A DNA stretch of 64,000 nucleotides from Isosphaeraceae bacterium EP7 (GTDB lineage: Bacteria; Planctomycetota; Planctomycetia; Isosphaerales; Isosphaeraceae): assembly GCA_038400315.1 (NCBI GenBank), contig CP151667.1:6521174-6585173 (forward strand), in the 5' to 3' direction. Below the pieces are notes generated by a model, which did not search any database, was not told where the DNA came from, and worked only from the letters and a program-made list of their open reading frames with translations. Below are positions 19,310-28,046 of the stretch, piece by piece; the stretch's first letter is position 1, and every line of letters begins with the position of its first letter. The position numbers and the translations under genes were made by a program.

Positions 19310-20680
19310 TCAGGGCTCGATCTCGACGTCGATGTACTTGCTGCCATTCAATTTGAATTCCAGGTCGGTCCGATACGGCTGCAGCTTGTCGAGGTTCTTT
19401 TGCTCGTAGATCCCGTAGAAATCTTTCTCGATCGCTTTCCTGGTCGCCCACAAGCCAACGGGATCGATGCCTTTTTCCCGGAAGGCCTCGCCGTAGTTTC
19501 TCCGGGTCTTGATGCGCCGGGCCAGGTCCACCAGCAATGCAGAGCTCGGGATCGGCGCGTAAAACTCGCGCTCCGTCGAGACGATCGCATGTGCGGTCGG
19601 CTCCTCGCCCTCCTTGGGGAGCGGCAGGAGGACGTCGAGGATCTGAGTGACGCTCCGGGTGCCGGCGGCCACCGGCTTGCCCTCCGACGGCGGCGTGGCG
19701 TTGATGCTGCCGTGGTGGCCGATCTTCAAGAAGTCCACGGGCTTGCTCAGGAGCTTGTCGTGCTGCTTTTCCCACATGACGTTCCAACTGCCGTTCTGTT
19801 TCCCTTCCTTGAACTCGCCATCGCACTCGGCGTCCCCGACGAACAGGAGACGCCTCGTCTTCCACTCGATCAGGAGCACCACGCTCATGTTGTTCTGGAT
19901 TTTGGTGTCTTTCTCGGCGAACGCCAGGCCGTTGGAGAGTAGGCGCGACCGCAGGAGGCGGAAGTCGGAGGCGCTGACGTTCCTCGGCAGGGCGTCGGCC
20001 ACCGATCCGGGTTGCTCCTTCAAGCTCTTCCCGACACTTGCAAACCCCTTCAAGCTCGAGTCGGCGTCCTCGCCCAGGTAGTAATGGTCGATGTCTTTCT
20101 CGGGAGCCAGGACATGGAGGACCGGGTCGCCGGCCTTCAGCCCCAGGTCGATCGAACTCATCCCGGCGTGGACGAATCGAGGCTTGATCCCGTTCGCCTC
20201 CGGCAGGGTTTTCATCAGAAGCTCGTCGGCCACGTTGTTGGAGACGCCATAGAGCGACGCCAACAACTCCAGTTCCGGGCTCGACGCCAACCCCTGGGTG
20301 GAGATCTCGCCGATTGCCCTGGTGGCGGCATCGTGGAGTTCCCGAACGGAACCGGCCTGGGGATGCTCCGGGTCCATCACGGCGCTCAACCAGATGTTCT
20401 TCACCTCGATATTCTTGAACCAGGCGGGGTCGAATCCCTTGATATGATCCTCGTGCCGGTGCGTCGCGACGATCAGGTCGAGGCGTTTCTTCCCGGGGCC
20501 ATCGCCCGCGGGGAGCAAGTTGGCGCTCAAGTGGTCCACGGCCTCCTTGAGCAGCACGGTGTCGCCCTTCTTGCCGCAATCGATGAGGATGTGAAAGCCG
20601 TCGCCGTCATTTGGGACGCGGACATAAATACAATCCCCGCAGCCGACGTTGTACATACGAACTAGCAGCTTAGCTCCCAT
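19310..20680 (-). CDS. Metallo-beta-lactamase-fold hydrolase, ComEC C-terminal-like
   Basis: A 456-residue protein with the MBL-fold metal site THRHEDH (residues 73-79; HxHxDH). FVGDAECDGE supplies the bridging Asp and LKIGHHGS the late His, an arrangement like the ComEC/Rec2 C-terminal domain and related small hydrolases. It has no signal peptide or membrane segments, so it is not ComEC itself. Nuclease or phosphodiesterase activity is possible but not shown. Its ATG lies 19 bases inside the end of the metallopeptidase gene, so the two are translationally coupled. MBL plus protease pairs are known effectors of AVAST type I defence, but no STAND ATPase is present here. Confidence 0.8.
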   Translation of the reverse strand: MGAKLLVRMYNVGCGDCIYVRVPNDGDGFHILIDCGKKGDTVLLKEAVDHLSANLLPAGDGPGKKRLDLIVATHRHEDHIKGFDPAWFKNIEVKNIWLSAVMDPEHPQAGSVRELHDAATRAIGEISTQGLASSPELELLASLYGVSNNVADELLMKTLPEANGIKPRFVHAGMSSIDLGLKAGDPVLHVLAPEKDIDHYYLGEDADSSLKGFASVGKSLKEQPGSVADALPRNVSASDFRLLRSRLLSNGLAFAEKDTKIQNNMSVVLLIEWKTRRLLFVGDAECDGEFKEGKQNGSWNVMWEKQHDKLLSKPVDFLKIGHHGSINATPPSEGKPVAAGTRSVTQILDVLLPLPKEGEEPTAHAIVSTEREFYAPIPSSALLVDLARRIKTRRNYGEAFREKGIDPVGLWATRKAIEKDFYGIYEQKNLDKLQPYRTDLEFKLNGSKYIDVEIEP

Positions 20681-22662
20681 GGCCGGCCCCCCGCGTCTTC
20701 TTCCTGGATCTGAGCATCTTCGGAAAGGTGTAAGTGCGGCGACCGGCGAAACGTGACCGCGCCATCAAGGCGCTCGGCCACGAGGGGCGGCATCCTCGTC
20801 CCCAGGAATCCTTTCTCGGTGCCGATGGCGACACCGACACGGCCGGCGGCGATCTGGGCGGCGATCTCCTTGAGGAACGAATCGCGGCGATGCCTCCCTT
20901 CCTCGGCGGAGGCCTTCCAGTTTTCCGCGATTTTCCCACGCCTGCCCGGCCTGCCGAAGTCGAGCGTGCCCGGCTTCCTGGCCCAGGCCAGGACGTTGCC
21001 GTTGTCGTCGATGACCAGCGTGCCCCCGCAGAGCATGGTCGTCATCCGCCCGTTGAATTCGCCGAACTCGGGCCCGTCAAGCGGAACATCCTCGCGCCAG
21101 ATGTATTCCAGGATGATCTGGCGGGGTAGGCGCACGCCCTGCCGGTTGCTCTTGTTGGCGTCGTAGAGGTCGGCGACGACGAAATCCTGGAACGCCGGGA
21201 TCAGAAGGTCTTCCCGGTTGTCGTCGAGGAACCGGTAGGCCGCCGCGCGCGATCTCGAAATCTCGTCGACATCGTGGTAGACGGTCAGCCTCAGCGATTC
21301 ATACAAGTAACGCGAGGTCGTCAGCATCTCCACGTCGCCGTCGTCGAAGATCTCGCGGTCGCGAAAGACCTTGATCATCATGCCGAGATACCCGTTCGGG
21401 TCGACCGGGTTTGCGAGCTGCTGCGACCGGCAGACGGCCAGCGCGTAGTCCCGGAAGGTGGCGTCTACCGGGGGGAGTAAGTCGAGCGGTTGCACCGCCA
21501 CCCGCTGCATCCGCTGGGCGGCGAAGGCGAGCACCTGGCTGGCAGACTTCACCCTCTGGGGGCGCCCGGCGGATTCGTTCTCGTTGTCCTCGTCGGGATC
21601 ATTCTTGTAACTCTTGATGAATTCGCGAAGCAGGTCGAACATGGCCCCCGTCATCACCTGAGAGACGCGGTGCGTGCTCGTCATCCCCTTCACGTCCGAC
21701 ATCTTGTCTTCGTTCAGCGCGGAGCGCAGGTAGGGAGTCCCGTTCACGGCCTCGCCGAACTGCCTGGCGATCGACGCCAGAATCTCCTCGGTTTTCGCCT
21801 CCCCGCCGGCCCCCTTGGTGAGCTGCTCGCGGAAGTGGTTGTTACGCAAGCTCAGCAAGATCGCCGTCAAATCGCCCATGAACTCGTGGAATGCCCCGGT
21901 CTCGACCCGGGTGCTCTCGTTGTAATAGGGCCGGACGCCGTCGAGCACGGCGTGGCCGAACTCGTGGTTGACGATGTCAGTCGAGAGGCAGGTGAAGACG
22001 GTCCCGTGTTCACTCGTGAAATAGTAGAATTGAAGGGACTTGCTCTGGCGGTCGTAGAAGGCATTCTGCCCGTAACCGGCGTGGGGGACGACCATCAGGC
22101 GGTTGCCCTCGAACGCCCATGGGATCCGCCGACCCAGCCCGTCTGCGTCCTCGAAGAACTCCAGGGCCCGTTGCAGCACGGCCCAGACGCTAACTTGATG
22201 GAATTGAACGACATCGACGGACTCGCGGGTTAGCGCCTTGCCGCCGCTCGTGAACCTCTGATTCGGCTCATCCCACTCGGCCGGGGGTGCGAGATGCCCG
22301 GTGTCGGCGTTGAAGTCCACGACCGCGAAGCGGGCGCTCGTGGGGCCGTCGGTCAGGCCGGGCTCCCATTCGACCTGGAGTTCTTCATCGAAGGCGAGCA
22401 GGGGGTTGGCTTTCGCGACCGCAGGGTCCTTGAAGTAAGTCAGGAACGGGATCTTCAGCTTGCACGCTTTCTTGACATCCGTCGACAGGTAGCGTGCCGC
22501 CGAATAGAGGCTAACCCGTTCCCGGGGCGAGAGCTTGATGCCGTCAACGCCGGTTCGCCGGGGAACTTTGACTTTGGCGACTGGAATTTCGGAGCCGTTG
22601 GCTCCGGGCGGCTTGGGCCCGACCGCTTCGGGCCCGGGCGTTCGCGGCTTCTTCTTTGCCAC
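20662..22662 (-). CDS. Gluzincin-type zinc metallopeptidase (M4/M36-like)
   Basis: The zinc site is HEFGH (about residues 233-237 from GTG 22662), and the third ligand is probably Glu260 in FHEFMGD, the ExxxD arrangement of gluzincins. About 300 further residues follow that I cannot assign. GTG 22662 (VAKKKPRTPGP) is preferred because the 27 residues from the upstream ATG 22743 look non-coding, but that ATG has GATGGGA before it and cannot be excluded. No signal peptide is seen, which is unusual for M4-like enzymes and suggests an intracellular target. The 3' end overlaps the MBL-fold gene by 19 bases. AT-richer patches hint at a different history from the neighbours. Confidence 0.75.
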   Translation of the reverse strand: MAKKKPRTPGPEAVGPKPPGANGSEIPVAKVKVPRRTGVDGIKLSPRERVSLYSAARYLSTDVKKACKLKIPFLTYFKDPAVAKANPLLAFDEELQVEWEPGLTDGPTSARFAVVDFNADTGHLAPPAEWDEPNQRFTSGGKALTRESVDVVQFHQVSVWAVLQRALEFFEDADGLGRRIPWAFEGNRLMVVPHAGYGQNAFYDRQSKSLQFYYFTSEHGTVFTCLSTDIVNHEFGHAVLDGVRPYYNESTRVETGAFHEFMGDLTAILLSLRNNHFREQLTKGAGGEAKTEEILASIARQFGEAVNGTPYLRSALNEDKMSDVKGMTSTHRVSQVMTGAMFDLLREFIKSYKNDPDEDNENESAGRPQRVKSASQVLAFAAQRMQRVAVQPLDLLPPVDATFRDYALAVCRSQQLANPVDPNGYLGMMIKVFRDREIFDDGDVEMLTTSRYLYESLRLTVYHDVDEISRSRAAAYRFLDDNREDLLIPAFQDFVVADLYDANKSNRQGVRLPRQIILEYIWREDVPLDGPEFGEFNGRMTTMLCGGTLVIDDNGNVLAWARKPGTLDFGRPGRRGKIAENWKASAEEGRHRRDSFLKEIAAQIAAGRVGVAIGTEKGFLGTRMPPLVAERLDGAVTFRRSPHLHLSEDAQIQEEDAGGRPWELSC

Positions 22663-22926
22663 GGAAGGGTTCCAGGGTCGGAGGACAATTCGAGGCGACG
22701 GCGAACGGTCTGGATCCGAACGCCCTCGATTATCAAATGACATGTTCCCATCGTCAATGAACCCGTATCGAGCGGCTTGCCGAGATCACAGACTATTCGA
22801 CTTTCGCGTTCTCGATCCCTCTCGCGAGAATCCTGGAGGGACTCGGGATCCTGGGGCGATCTCGGAGGGCCTCGTACTCCAAAAAACCCGCCACCAGGAA
22901 GGCTCAAGCCCCGCGAAGAACCTCCG

Positions 22927-23310
22927 TTAACAATTCCGTGAGGTCGTCCGGATGAGTGCTCCCCGACCCGATACGCCTAGCATGGCCTAAGCTCAATTTT
23001 CCAAAGAGTTCTTCCAGGTCGTCGATCTTCACCGCCCGCCGGGCTTGGAATGGCACGACTCCATGTCGGGCATTGCAGCGTCGGCAATGGGCGTGCAGAG
23101 CCGCACTCTCGGCGGGCGGAGGGCTCGCTGAGGTTGCCCCGCCCGGATCGCGCGGTCGATCGGCGTCTGCAGATCGGGAAGGAGGCCGGCATCCGGGGCC
23201 GATGCCAAGGGGAGGGCGACCTGACAAGGAAGGCCCGTCACGGCAACGGCGACCTGGCCGAGGGTGATCGATTTCCCTGACCCGACGCCGCCCGGTGCGG
23301 AGGGATGGCG
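22927..23310 (-). pseudogene. Possible decayed ORF with Walker-A-like segment
   Basis: Two minus-strand frames carry natural-looking sequence but do not join. The upstream piece has GGVGSGKS, resembling a P-loop, and the downstream piece ends in an acidic/leucine-rich helix (DDLTELLTEVLRG). No start codon with a ribosome site and no family match are evident. It may be a frameshifted relic, or chance reading in GC-rich DNA. Confidence 0.25.
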
Positions 23311-23440
23311 ATCGCTCCGAGAATTGTCGGGAGGGCGGCAGTCGAAGCGGACCCAGGGCCAGCGCGTTCCGCCGCACGCCCGCGGATGATCACCGATCGC
23401 TCATGCAGCCTCCATCGAGGCTGCCCCGTTGGCGCAATGA

Positions 23441-23487
23441 AAGACGCCGGGCGTCCCCCCGGCCACAGGGGGTTCGCCCGGCGTCTT
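23441..23487 (-). terminator. Hairpin terminator after the 121-residue hypothetical gene
   Basis: Perfect 13-bp arms (23441-23453 and 23475-23487) are extended inward by C/G runs. The hairpin lies about 94 bases beyond the stop at 23581. It is close to symmetric and could work in both directions. Confidence 0.65.
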
Positions 23488-23580
23488 CAAGTCTTCAAGA
23501 TGCGCGGCCGAACCGCGTGCCTGGACCGGGGAGATCGGCGCGGGCGGGTGCCCGCGTCGGCTTTCGGTCCGCAAACTCGC

Positions 23581-23946
23581 TCAGGGACGGGCCGCCGCCA
23601 TGTCGGTCCGCTCTTCGGCGGACGTCTCGTGGAACGGGCGGCCCAGTAGCTCGAGCCCCTCTTCAAGTTGCAGGGCAATCTCATGAAGCTCGGGCGAATC
23701 GATCCGCCAGGCGATCTCGGCCAGCTCCATGGGCGTCATGTCCGCCAGGTTCTGGCCCGTCCGCTCCAGCTCCGACTCCAGCCGGAGCATCGTCTCGACC
23801 ATCTCGGAGTGGGTCTCGGCCGATCCGCCGTACAGCAGGCATTGGTCGCCCGTGCTGAGGCGTTGCTGGCTGTCATCGCCATCGAAGCCGAGCCCGATGA
23901 TCGTGGCGCGGATCCGCCTTGATCCGCCACCGGGTTGCATCGTCAT
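23581..23946 (-). CDS. Hypothetical small acidic protein
   Basis: A 121-residue soluble protein without a recognised family. The middle and C-terminal parts are helix-rich and acidic (MVETMLRLESELERTGQN, ELHEIALQLEEGLELLG), with no signal peptide or membrane segment. Start ATG 23946 is chosen; a second ATG at 23940 is possible. The amino-acid composition is clearly protein-like, and a terminator hairpin follows the gene. It may be transcribed separately from the small gene at 24102, because another hairpin lies between them. Confidence 0.6.
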   Translation of the reverse strand: MTMQPGGGSRRIRATIIGLGFDGDDSQQRLSTGDQCLLYGGSAETHSEMVETMLRLESELERTGQNLADMTPMELAEIAWRIDSPELHEIALQLEEGLELLGRPFHETSAEERTDMAAARP

Positions 23947-24030
23947 ATCGATGAAGGCCTTTCGCGAGGGGTTACCGAAGTTGGCCGCGACGGGCCGCCG
24001 CCCGCCGCGTCACACCCCATGGATCGGCTA

Positions 24031-24079
24031 AGGGGTGCCCCCGAGACTACTCCCCCGCGGGCCGAATCCGGGCACCCCT
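24031..24079 (-). terminator. Hairpin between two small minus-strand genes
   Basis: A perfect 10-bp inverted repeat, AGGGGTGCCC at 24031-24040 and its complement at 24070-24079, starts 22 bases after the stop of the 69-residue gene. It probably ends that transcript. Confidence 0.55.
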
Positions 24080-24101
24080 CCTCGCCCCCCCGGCACCTTG
24101 C

Positions 24102-24311
24102 TTACGACCCGCTCAGGCATTCCCTCGCCACACTCCGCGCAACTTTGTACGCAAGTCGAACGGAGATCGCGCGGGCCTCCATCTGTTCCTCGCTATAGAG
24201 GCGGGTCTCGCTGGTCGGCAATCCCGCCAGGGAGAGGGTCAGCGGCATCAACTCCAGGAATTGCTTGTACTTCTGCTGAAGATCGGCCGCGGCAATCGGT
24301 TGGTCGGACAT
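24102..24311 (-). CDS. Small conserved-looking protein, 69 residues
   Basis: ATG 24311 is preceded by GAGGAG at a good distance; the longer frame upstream is R/P/G-rich and looks non-coding. The protein begins MSDQPIAAADLQQKYKQF and is predicted all-helical, with a Tyr/Lys/Glu-rich body and no membrane segment. I do not recognise a family. It is followed by a hairpin terminator. It stands divergent from the thioredoxin-like gene with about 440 bases between the two. Confidence 0.6.
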   Translation of the reverse strand: MSDQPIAAADLQQKYKQFLELMPLTLSLAGLPTSETRLYSEEQMEARAISVRLAYKVARSVARECLSGS

Positions 24312-24750
24312 GGTCCAGGCTCCTCGTCGACGGTCAAATCCGCAACGGCCGCGCGGGGGTTTGCCCACCCCGCGACGCGGCCAGGGCGGCCGCGCCCCGG
24401 CCGGATCGCGCGTCCGGCCCGTGTGCCCGTCAGAGTATCTCGCGCGCCGAGGGCCAGGCAAGCACCCACCCGCCTCGAGTTCTCGGGGCCCCCGCCGGGA
24501 TTGATCTTCCCGATGGCGCAATGCGACTCATCGTCAGAGTCGGGCACGCTCGCCCTCATCGCCCAGGGGGCGACTCGGCCGGGCTCGATTCCCGGGTCGG
24601 CCCGGGCGGCTATGGGTTCACCCCGGCCCCCGGCAGTAAGATGGGCGTCCGGCATCGGCCCTCCACCCGCGTCGGCGGCGAAGCCCTCAGCCCCGACGCG
24701 CCCTGGACCCTCGCACACCCGGCGGCCCCACCCCCGAGAGACCACCCGTC
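24312..24750. other. Divergent intergenic region
   Basis: This stretch separates the 69-residue minus-strand gene from the plus-strand thioredoxin-like gene and should hold both promoters. I could not pick a convincing -35/-10 pair, and no protein-like frame is present. Confidence 0.4.
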
Positions 24751-25818
24751 ATGATCGAACGCCGACTATTCCCCATCCTCCTGACCCTGGCCGCCTGCCT
24801 GCCGCAGGCCCGGCCCTCGATCGCCGCGGACCGCCCCGCCGCCGAGATCGTCGCCGACTACGACAAGGCGACCTTCCCCAAACGCGACCCGGACAAGACC
24901 GACGAGGCATCCAATGATGCCTACGAGAAAAGTTACTTCGCCGTCGAGGTGCGCCGCGCCGAGCTCGCCCTGGAACTCCTCAAGGCCGACCCGGACAACG
25001 TCCGCCTCCCCAGGATGCTCCTCTCCCGCTGGGCCAGGTTCGTGATGGACCCGAAAAACGCCGCCCGCACCGGCGCCGAGATCGACGAGGCACTCCCCCA
25101 TTTCAAGGACAAGAAGCAGGCCCGCGAGGCCTCCTACCTGAAGGCGATCACCTCCATCGTCGCCAACGGCAAGGACACCGACGTCGCACTCGCCGCGGTC
25201 GACGATTTCATCAAGAAGGACCCCAAGGACCAGCGCGGCGCCGTGCTCCTTTACGGCCTCTTCGATCGGGCCGAGGCCACCGACGCCAAGCGCAAGATCC
25301 TCGAGCGGATGACGGCCGACTTCCCCGACTCCTCCGCCACCAGGATGGTCAAGTCGTCGCTCCAGCTCCTCGACATGGTCGGCAAGCCCCTCGACCTCAA
25401 GTTCGACGAGGCCATCACGGGCCACCCCGTCTCCATCAAGGGTCTCAAGGGCAAGGTCGTCGTCCTCGACTTCTGGGCAACCTGGTGCGGCCCCTGCATC
25501 GCCGAGATGCCCAAGATGAAGGAGCTCTACGCCAAGTACAAGGACCAGGGGGTCGAGTTCATCGGCGTCAGCCTGGACAGCCCCAAGGACGAAGGCGGGC
25601 TCGACAAGCTCAAGGAGTTCGTCGCCGACAAGCAGATCCCATGGCCCCAGTACTACCAGGGCAACGGCTGGGAGAGCGAGTTCTCCCAGAAGATGGGCAT
25701 CTCCGCCATCCCCCAGATCTACCTCGTCGACGCCGAGGGCAACCTCGCCAACGTCGACGCGCGCGGCAAGCTCGAGACTCTGATCCCCGAGTATCTCGCC
25801 AAGGCCAAGACGCCCTGA
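24751..25818 (+). CDS. TlpA-like thioredoxin-family protein, exported
   Basis: A 355-residue protein with a signal peptide (residues 1-26, LFPILLTLAACLPQARPSIA). Residues about 40-200 form a helical region of tetratricopeptide character unique to planctomycete members. Residues about 210-355 form an AhpC/TSA-TlpA thioredoxin fold with the active site WCGPC (Trp245-Cys249) and the cis-proline in ISAIPQIYLVD. It should reduce disulfides of exported proteins, for example apocytochromes, in the periplasm. It converges with the PepSY-like gene, and a shared hairpin separates them. Confidence 0.88.
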   Translation: MIERRLFPILLTLAACLPQARPSIAADRPAAEIVADYDKATFPKRDPDKTDEASNDAYEKSYFAVEVRRAELALELLKADPDNVRLPRMLLSRWARFVMDPKNAARTGAEIDEALPHFKDKKQAREASYLKAITSIVANGKDTDVALAAVDDFIKKDPKDQRGAVLLYGLFDRAEATDAKRKILERMTADFPDSSATRMVKSSLQLLDMVGKPLDLKFDEAITGHPVSIKGLKGKVVVLDFWATWCGPCIAEMPKMKELYAKYKDQGVEFIGVSLDSPKDEGGLDKLKEFVADKQIPWPQYYQGNGWESEFSQKMGISAIPQIYLVDAEGNLANVDARGKLETLIPEYLAKAKTP

Positions 25819-25849
25819 CCCACACCGCCCGACGATCGCCATCCCGCAG

Positions 25850-25882
25850 CAGGTCCGCCACGCCTAAAGTGCGGCGGACCTG
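25850..25882. terminator. Shared hairpin between convergent genes
   Basis: Perfect 10-bp arms (25850-25859, 25873-25882) with a 13-base loop sit between the stops at 25818 (plus) and 25896 (minus). The location fits a bidirectional terminator. Confidence 0.6.
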
Positions 25883-25895
25883 CGACCGACGCCGT

Positions 25896-26381
25896 TCAGT
25901 CGTCCTCGGGCTCGCCCACCTTCCCCTCGGGCGAGACCCTCACCTCGACCTCCTTCTTGGCCGCCGTCGTCAGCTCGACCTCATAGGCCTTCTTCTCCTC
26001 GCCCCCCTCGAACGTGACGACCTGCTCGGCCTTCTCGATCGTCGAGCCGGGGTACTTCGCCAGCAACGCCGCGGTCACGGCTTTGGGCAAGTCCTTCGCC
26101 GCCACCTCGGTCTCGACCTCCAGGATCGTCCCGTCGGCCTTCAGCGCCACCTCGACCGACTTCTCCCCGTCCTTCAACTCGACCTCGTAGCTCACCTTGC
26201 CATCCTCAGTCTCCTTCTCGGCCTCGACGATCTCGGCCTTAGGGAACGCCTTCTTCAACGAGTCCATGACCGCCCTGGGCACGTCCTTCAGAGCCACCTT
26301 CTCCTCATCGGCCCGCGCCCCCGAGATCGGGGCTAGCAGGCCGGCCAGGGCGATTGCGCGGGCGAATTTCGCGATTTTCAT
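25896..26381 (-). CDS. PepSY-like periplasmic protein
   Basis: A 161-residue exported protein. ATG 26381 follows ACGGAG and begins a signal peptide (KFARAIALAGLLAPISGARA). Two repeats of the PepSY-like (PF11396/DUF2874) type follow: KAFPKAEIVEAEKE...YEVELKDG at about residues 45-75 and KYPGSTIEKAEQ...YEVELTTA at about 110-145. Such proteins resemble beta-lactamase-inhibitor-like modules and often modulate peptidases or bind ions in the periplasm; the actual partner is unknown. Lys/Glu content is high. The gene upstream (HPF/RaiA-like) is separated by a strong terminator, so this is likely its own unit. Confidence 0.8.
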   Translation of the reverse strand: MKIAKFARAIALAGLLAPISGARADEEKVALKDVPRAVMDSLKKAFPKAEIVEAEKETEDGKVSYEVELKDGEKSVEVALKADGTILEVETEVAAKDLPKAVTAALLAKYPGSTIEKAEQVVTFEGGEEKKAYEVELTTAAKKEVEVRVSPEGKVGEPEDD

Positions 26382-26488
26382 CGGATCGACTCCGTCGGTG
26401 TCCAACGCCGTCGAGGCCGCCGCCCTCACCCGGGCGACTCTCAGCCCCGCGTCTAACGCACCCTACCAGGCCTTCATTAAGCCACTGT

Positions 26489-26522
26489 GAGGCGGGGATA
26501 AGTTCGAGCTTATCCCCGCCTC
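26489..26522 (-). terminator. Strong hairpin terminator after the HPF/RaiA-like gene
   Basis: A perfect 14-bp stem (26489-26502 with 26509-26522) and the loop TTCGAG form a textbook hairpin between two minus-strand genes. It lacks a long U-run. Confidence 0.7.
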
Positions 26523-26697
26523 GGACCCCGCTCAGGGCCAGCCCGTAGGATCCTCCGGGGGTAGCGAGCCGATCGGCCTGGTACTCCGGCCGCCGCCCTC
26601 CCGATCGAGGACGCCACGCCCGGGGCGCGCAATTCGGGGCCGGGTCGCCCCCCGGCGACCGGGCCCCTTCCGGCTCACGAGCCCCCCATCACGCGTG

Positions 26698-27048
26698 TCA
26701 GATCGTCTGATCGCCGCCGAACGACGTCCGCCCCTTGGTGTGATGCTCCTTGTCGAAGATCGTCGCCAGGGCCCGCTCCAGCTTCTCCGTGGCCCCGTCC
26801 ACGGCCTCCCGCACCGACGCCGCCTGATGGCTCGCGGCAATCGGCGGCCGCCCCGCCACCCGTGCCTCCATCAAGCAACGCTTATCATCGGCGGGCCCCT
26901 TCGGCCCATTCACGTCCGCGAGGTGGACCTCCACCCGCGTAATCTCGCTGCCGAACCGCTCCAGCCCCGTCTCCAACTCGTCCCTGATCTCCGCGAACAG
27001 GGCGTCGCTGCCGTTGATATGATTGTCCGTGTTCACAATGACTTGCAT
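26698..27048 (-). CDS. HPF/RaiA-family ribosome-associated protein
   Basis: A 116-residue protein. ATG 27048 is preceded by AAAGGTG; the longer upstream frame lacks a ribosome site. The start MQVIVNTDNHINGSDAL and the middle RVEVHLADVNGPKGPADDK match the hibernation-promoting factor/RaiA fold (beta-alpha-beta-beta-beta-alpha), here with an extended ADVNGP loop typical of a planctomycete/proteobacterial subgroup. The C-terminal tail is short, so it is not the long HPF form. Role inferred: binds the 30S subunit and stabilises idle ribosomes under stress. Confidence 0.82.
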   Translation of the reverse strand: MQVIVNTDNHINGSDALFAEIRDELETGLERFGSEITRVEVHLADVNGPKGPADDKRCLMEARVAGRPPIAASHQAASVREAVDGATEKLERALATIFDKEHHTKGRTSFGGDQTI

Positions 27049-27424
27049 GACCAACGCACCTTTCGCTCGACCATCCAACAGACCAAAGGCATCCTCTGGC
27101 GGGTCCCGCCCGTGCGGGACGCCACCAACCCTCAATCCTATGCGACCCCCGTGCCCAAGGCCAGTCCGGGGGGATAAGTGGTCGCCCCTCGCGACGGGCC
27201 GACTAGGTATTTACGGCATCGGCGACGCAATCCGAAGTTCCTGAGCCGGAACCAACTGCCCCGCCATCAATTTCGCCCGGGTCAACGCCTCGATTTCCCG
27301 GTCAAGCTCCCACATCCAATCGACATCAACATCCCAGGGCAAGATCCTGTAAACTTGAAAATGCTTCCGTAGACAACAAAATTTCACGGCAAGGACAAGA
27401 GTGTGTTTTTGCAGGAGGATGGCA
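27049..27424. other. Intergenic stretch with a sigma-gene fragment
   Basis: The left part is the upstream region of the HPF/RaiA-like gene. 27182-27312 is a diverged fragment of the sigma-fusion gene (listed separately). From about 27310 the base composition turns AT-rich, leading into the foreign-looking gene at 27425. Confidence 0.6.
27182..27312 (-). pseudogene. Fragment of sigma-fusion gene C-terminus (diverged copy)
   Basis: This segment aligns with 28678-28806, the 3' end of the intact sigma-fusion gene plus its downstream flank. It shares long blocks such as the stretch around 27263-27312, but with many substitutions. It therefore looks older than the exact 448-bp repeat nearby. It is the distal remnant of a second gene copy whose middle part is replaced by the gene at 27425-27952. 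Confidence 0.75.
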
Positions 27425-27952
27425 ATGTTGGGGAAACTGCGAGAGCTGTTAACATCGTGCGATGCTTTTGATTCACCTTTTCAACAAAAAATATCATCGC
27501 GTTTGGTCTTATTCCCAACAGATGGTTTCTTGCTGACTCAACGGCAGTTTGAGGCACTCAGCGTTGCTTCGAGCCTTTCAGGCGACACAACAGGATACTG
27601 CGTAATCACGGAAGGTCTTGACCTATCCGAGGAGGAAGTCCCGAACTACCACGAGTTCAGCTTCCGGGATTATGCCGGTTATCGCGGGCTCCGAGATTCG
27701 GGCTGTATATTACAGGAAAACGTGCTTCTATCGAATTGTGGTTCCTGGGTTGTGCTGATCTCTCAGGAGTTTCATGCGCTGCTTGGATGTCCAGATATAC
27801 TCATGACTGAATTCCTCCGTTCATACCCAGAGGGATGTACGGAGTTCGATCGATTCGTCGAAACCTGGAAAGCTAACGCTGCACGGATCGGTTCGGACAT
27901 TTCATGGCTGTCAAACTTCCGTGCTCATATGCATTCACATAATCCTGAGTAA
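27425..27952 (+). CDS. Low-GC hypothetical protein inside a broken sigma-gene copy
   Basis: A 175-residue soluble protein of unknown family. ATG 27425 lies six bases after a perfect AGGAGG (27413-27418); in-frame ATGs at 27401 and 27419 are too far or too close. The sequence is rich in Phe, Ser, Leu and Cys (LLTSCDAFDSPFQQK, LSNCGSWVVLISQEFHALLG) and uses A/T-ending codons unlike every neighbour, which points to transfer from a lower-GC donor. It lies exactly where the middle of a duplicated sigma-fusion gene should be. The look resembles small immunity or cargo proteins, but no motif supports that. Confidence 0.65.
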   Translation: MLGKLRELLTSCDAFDSPFQQKISSRLVLFPTDGFLLTQRQFEALSVASSLSGDTTGYCVITEGLDLSEEEVPNYHEFSFRDYAGYRGLRDSGCILQENVLLSNCGSWVVLISQEFHALLGCPDILMTEFLRSYPEGCTEFDRFVETWKANAARIGSDISWLSNFRAHMHSHNPE

Positions 27953-28046
27953 TCATATCGAATTGGCATGGGGGCATCGGCGACTGATAACCCAGCACGA
28001 GCGCCAAGCCCGAGACGAATCCGGCCGCGAGAACCTTGAGTTTGGT

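Larger units (their letters stand above)
22744..23580. other. Gene-poor region with decayed coding traces
   Basis: There is no confident gene. On the minus strand, frame pieces look protein-like but are broken. Around 23295-23030 a frame reads GGVGSGKSITLGQVAVAVTG, Walker-A-like, then ends at a stop. Another frame from about 23085 to 22927 ends in KIDDLEELFGKLS and DDLTELLTEVLRGA. These could be parts of one frameshifted gene upstream of the metallopeptidase gene. The hairpin at 23441-23487 is listed separately. Confidence 0.4.

Noticed and set aside
22904-23377. 157-codon minus-strand frame
   Set aside because: Only its last 40 residues look natural; the first part is Arg/Pro-rich noise. 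Listed as a possible relic only.
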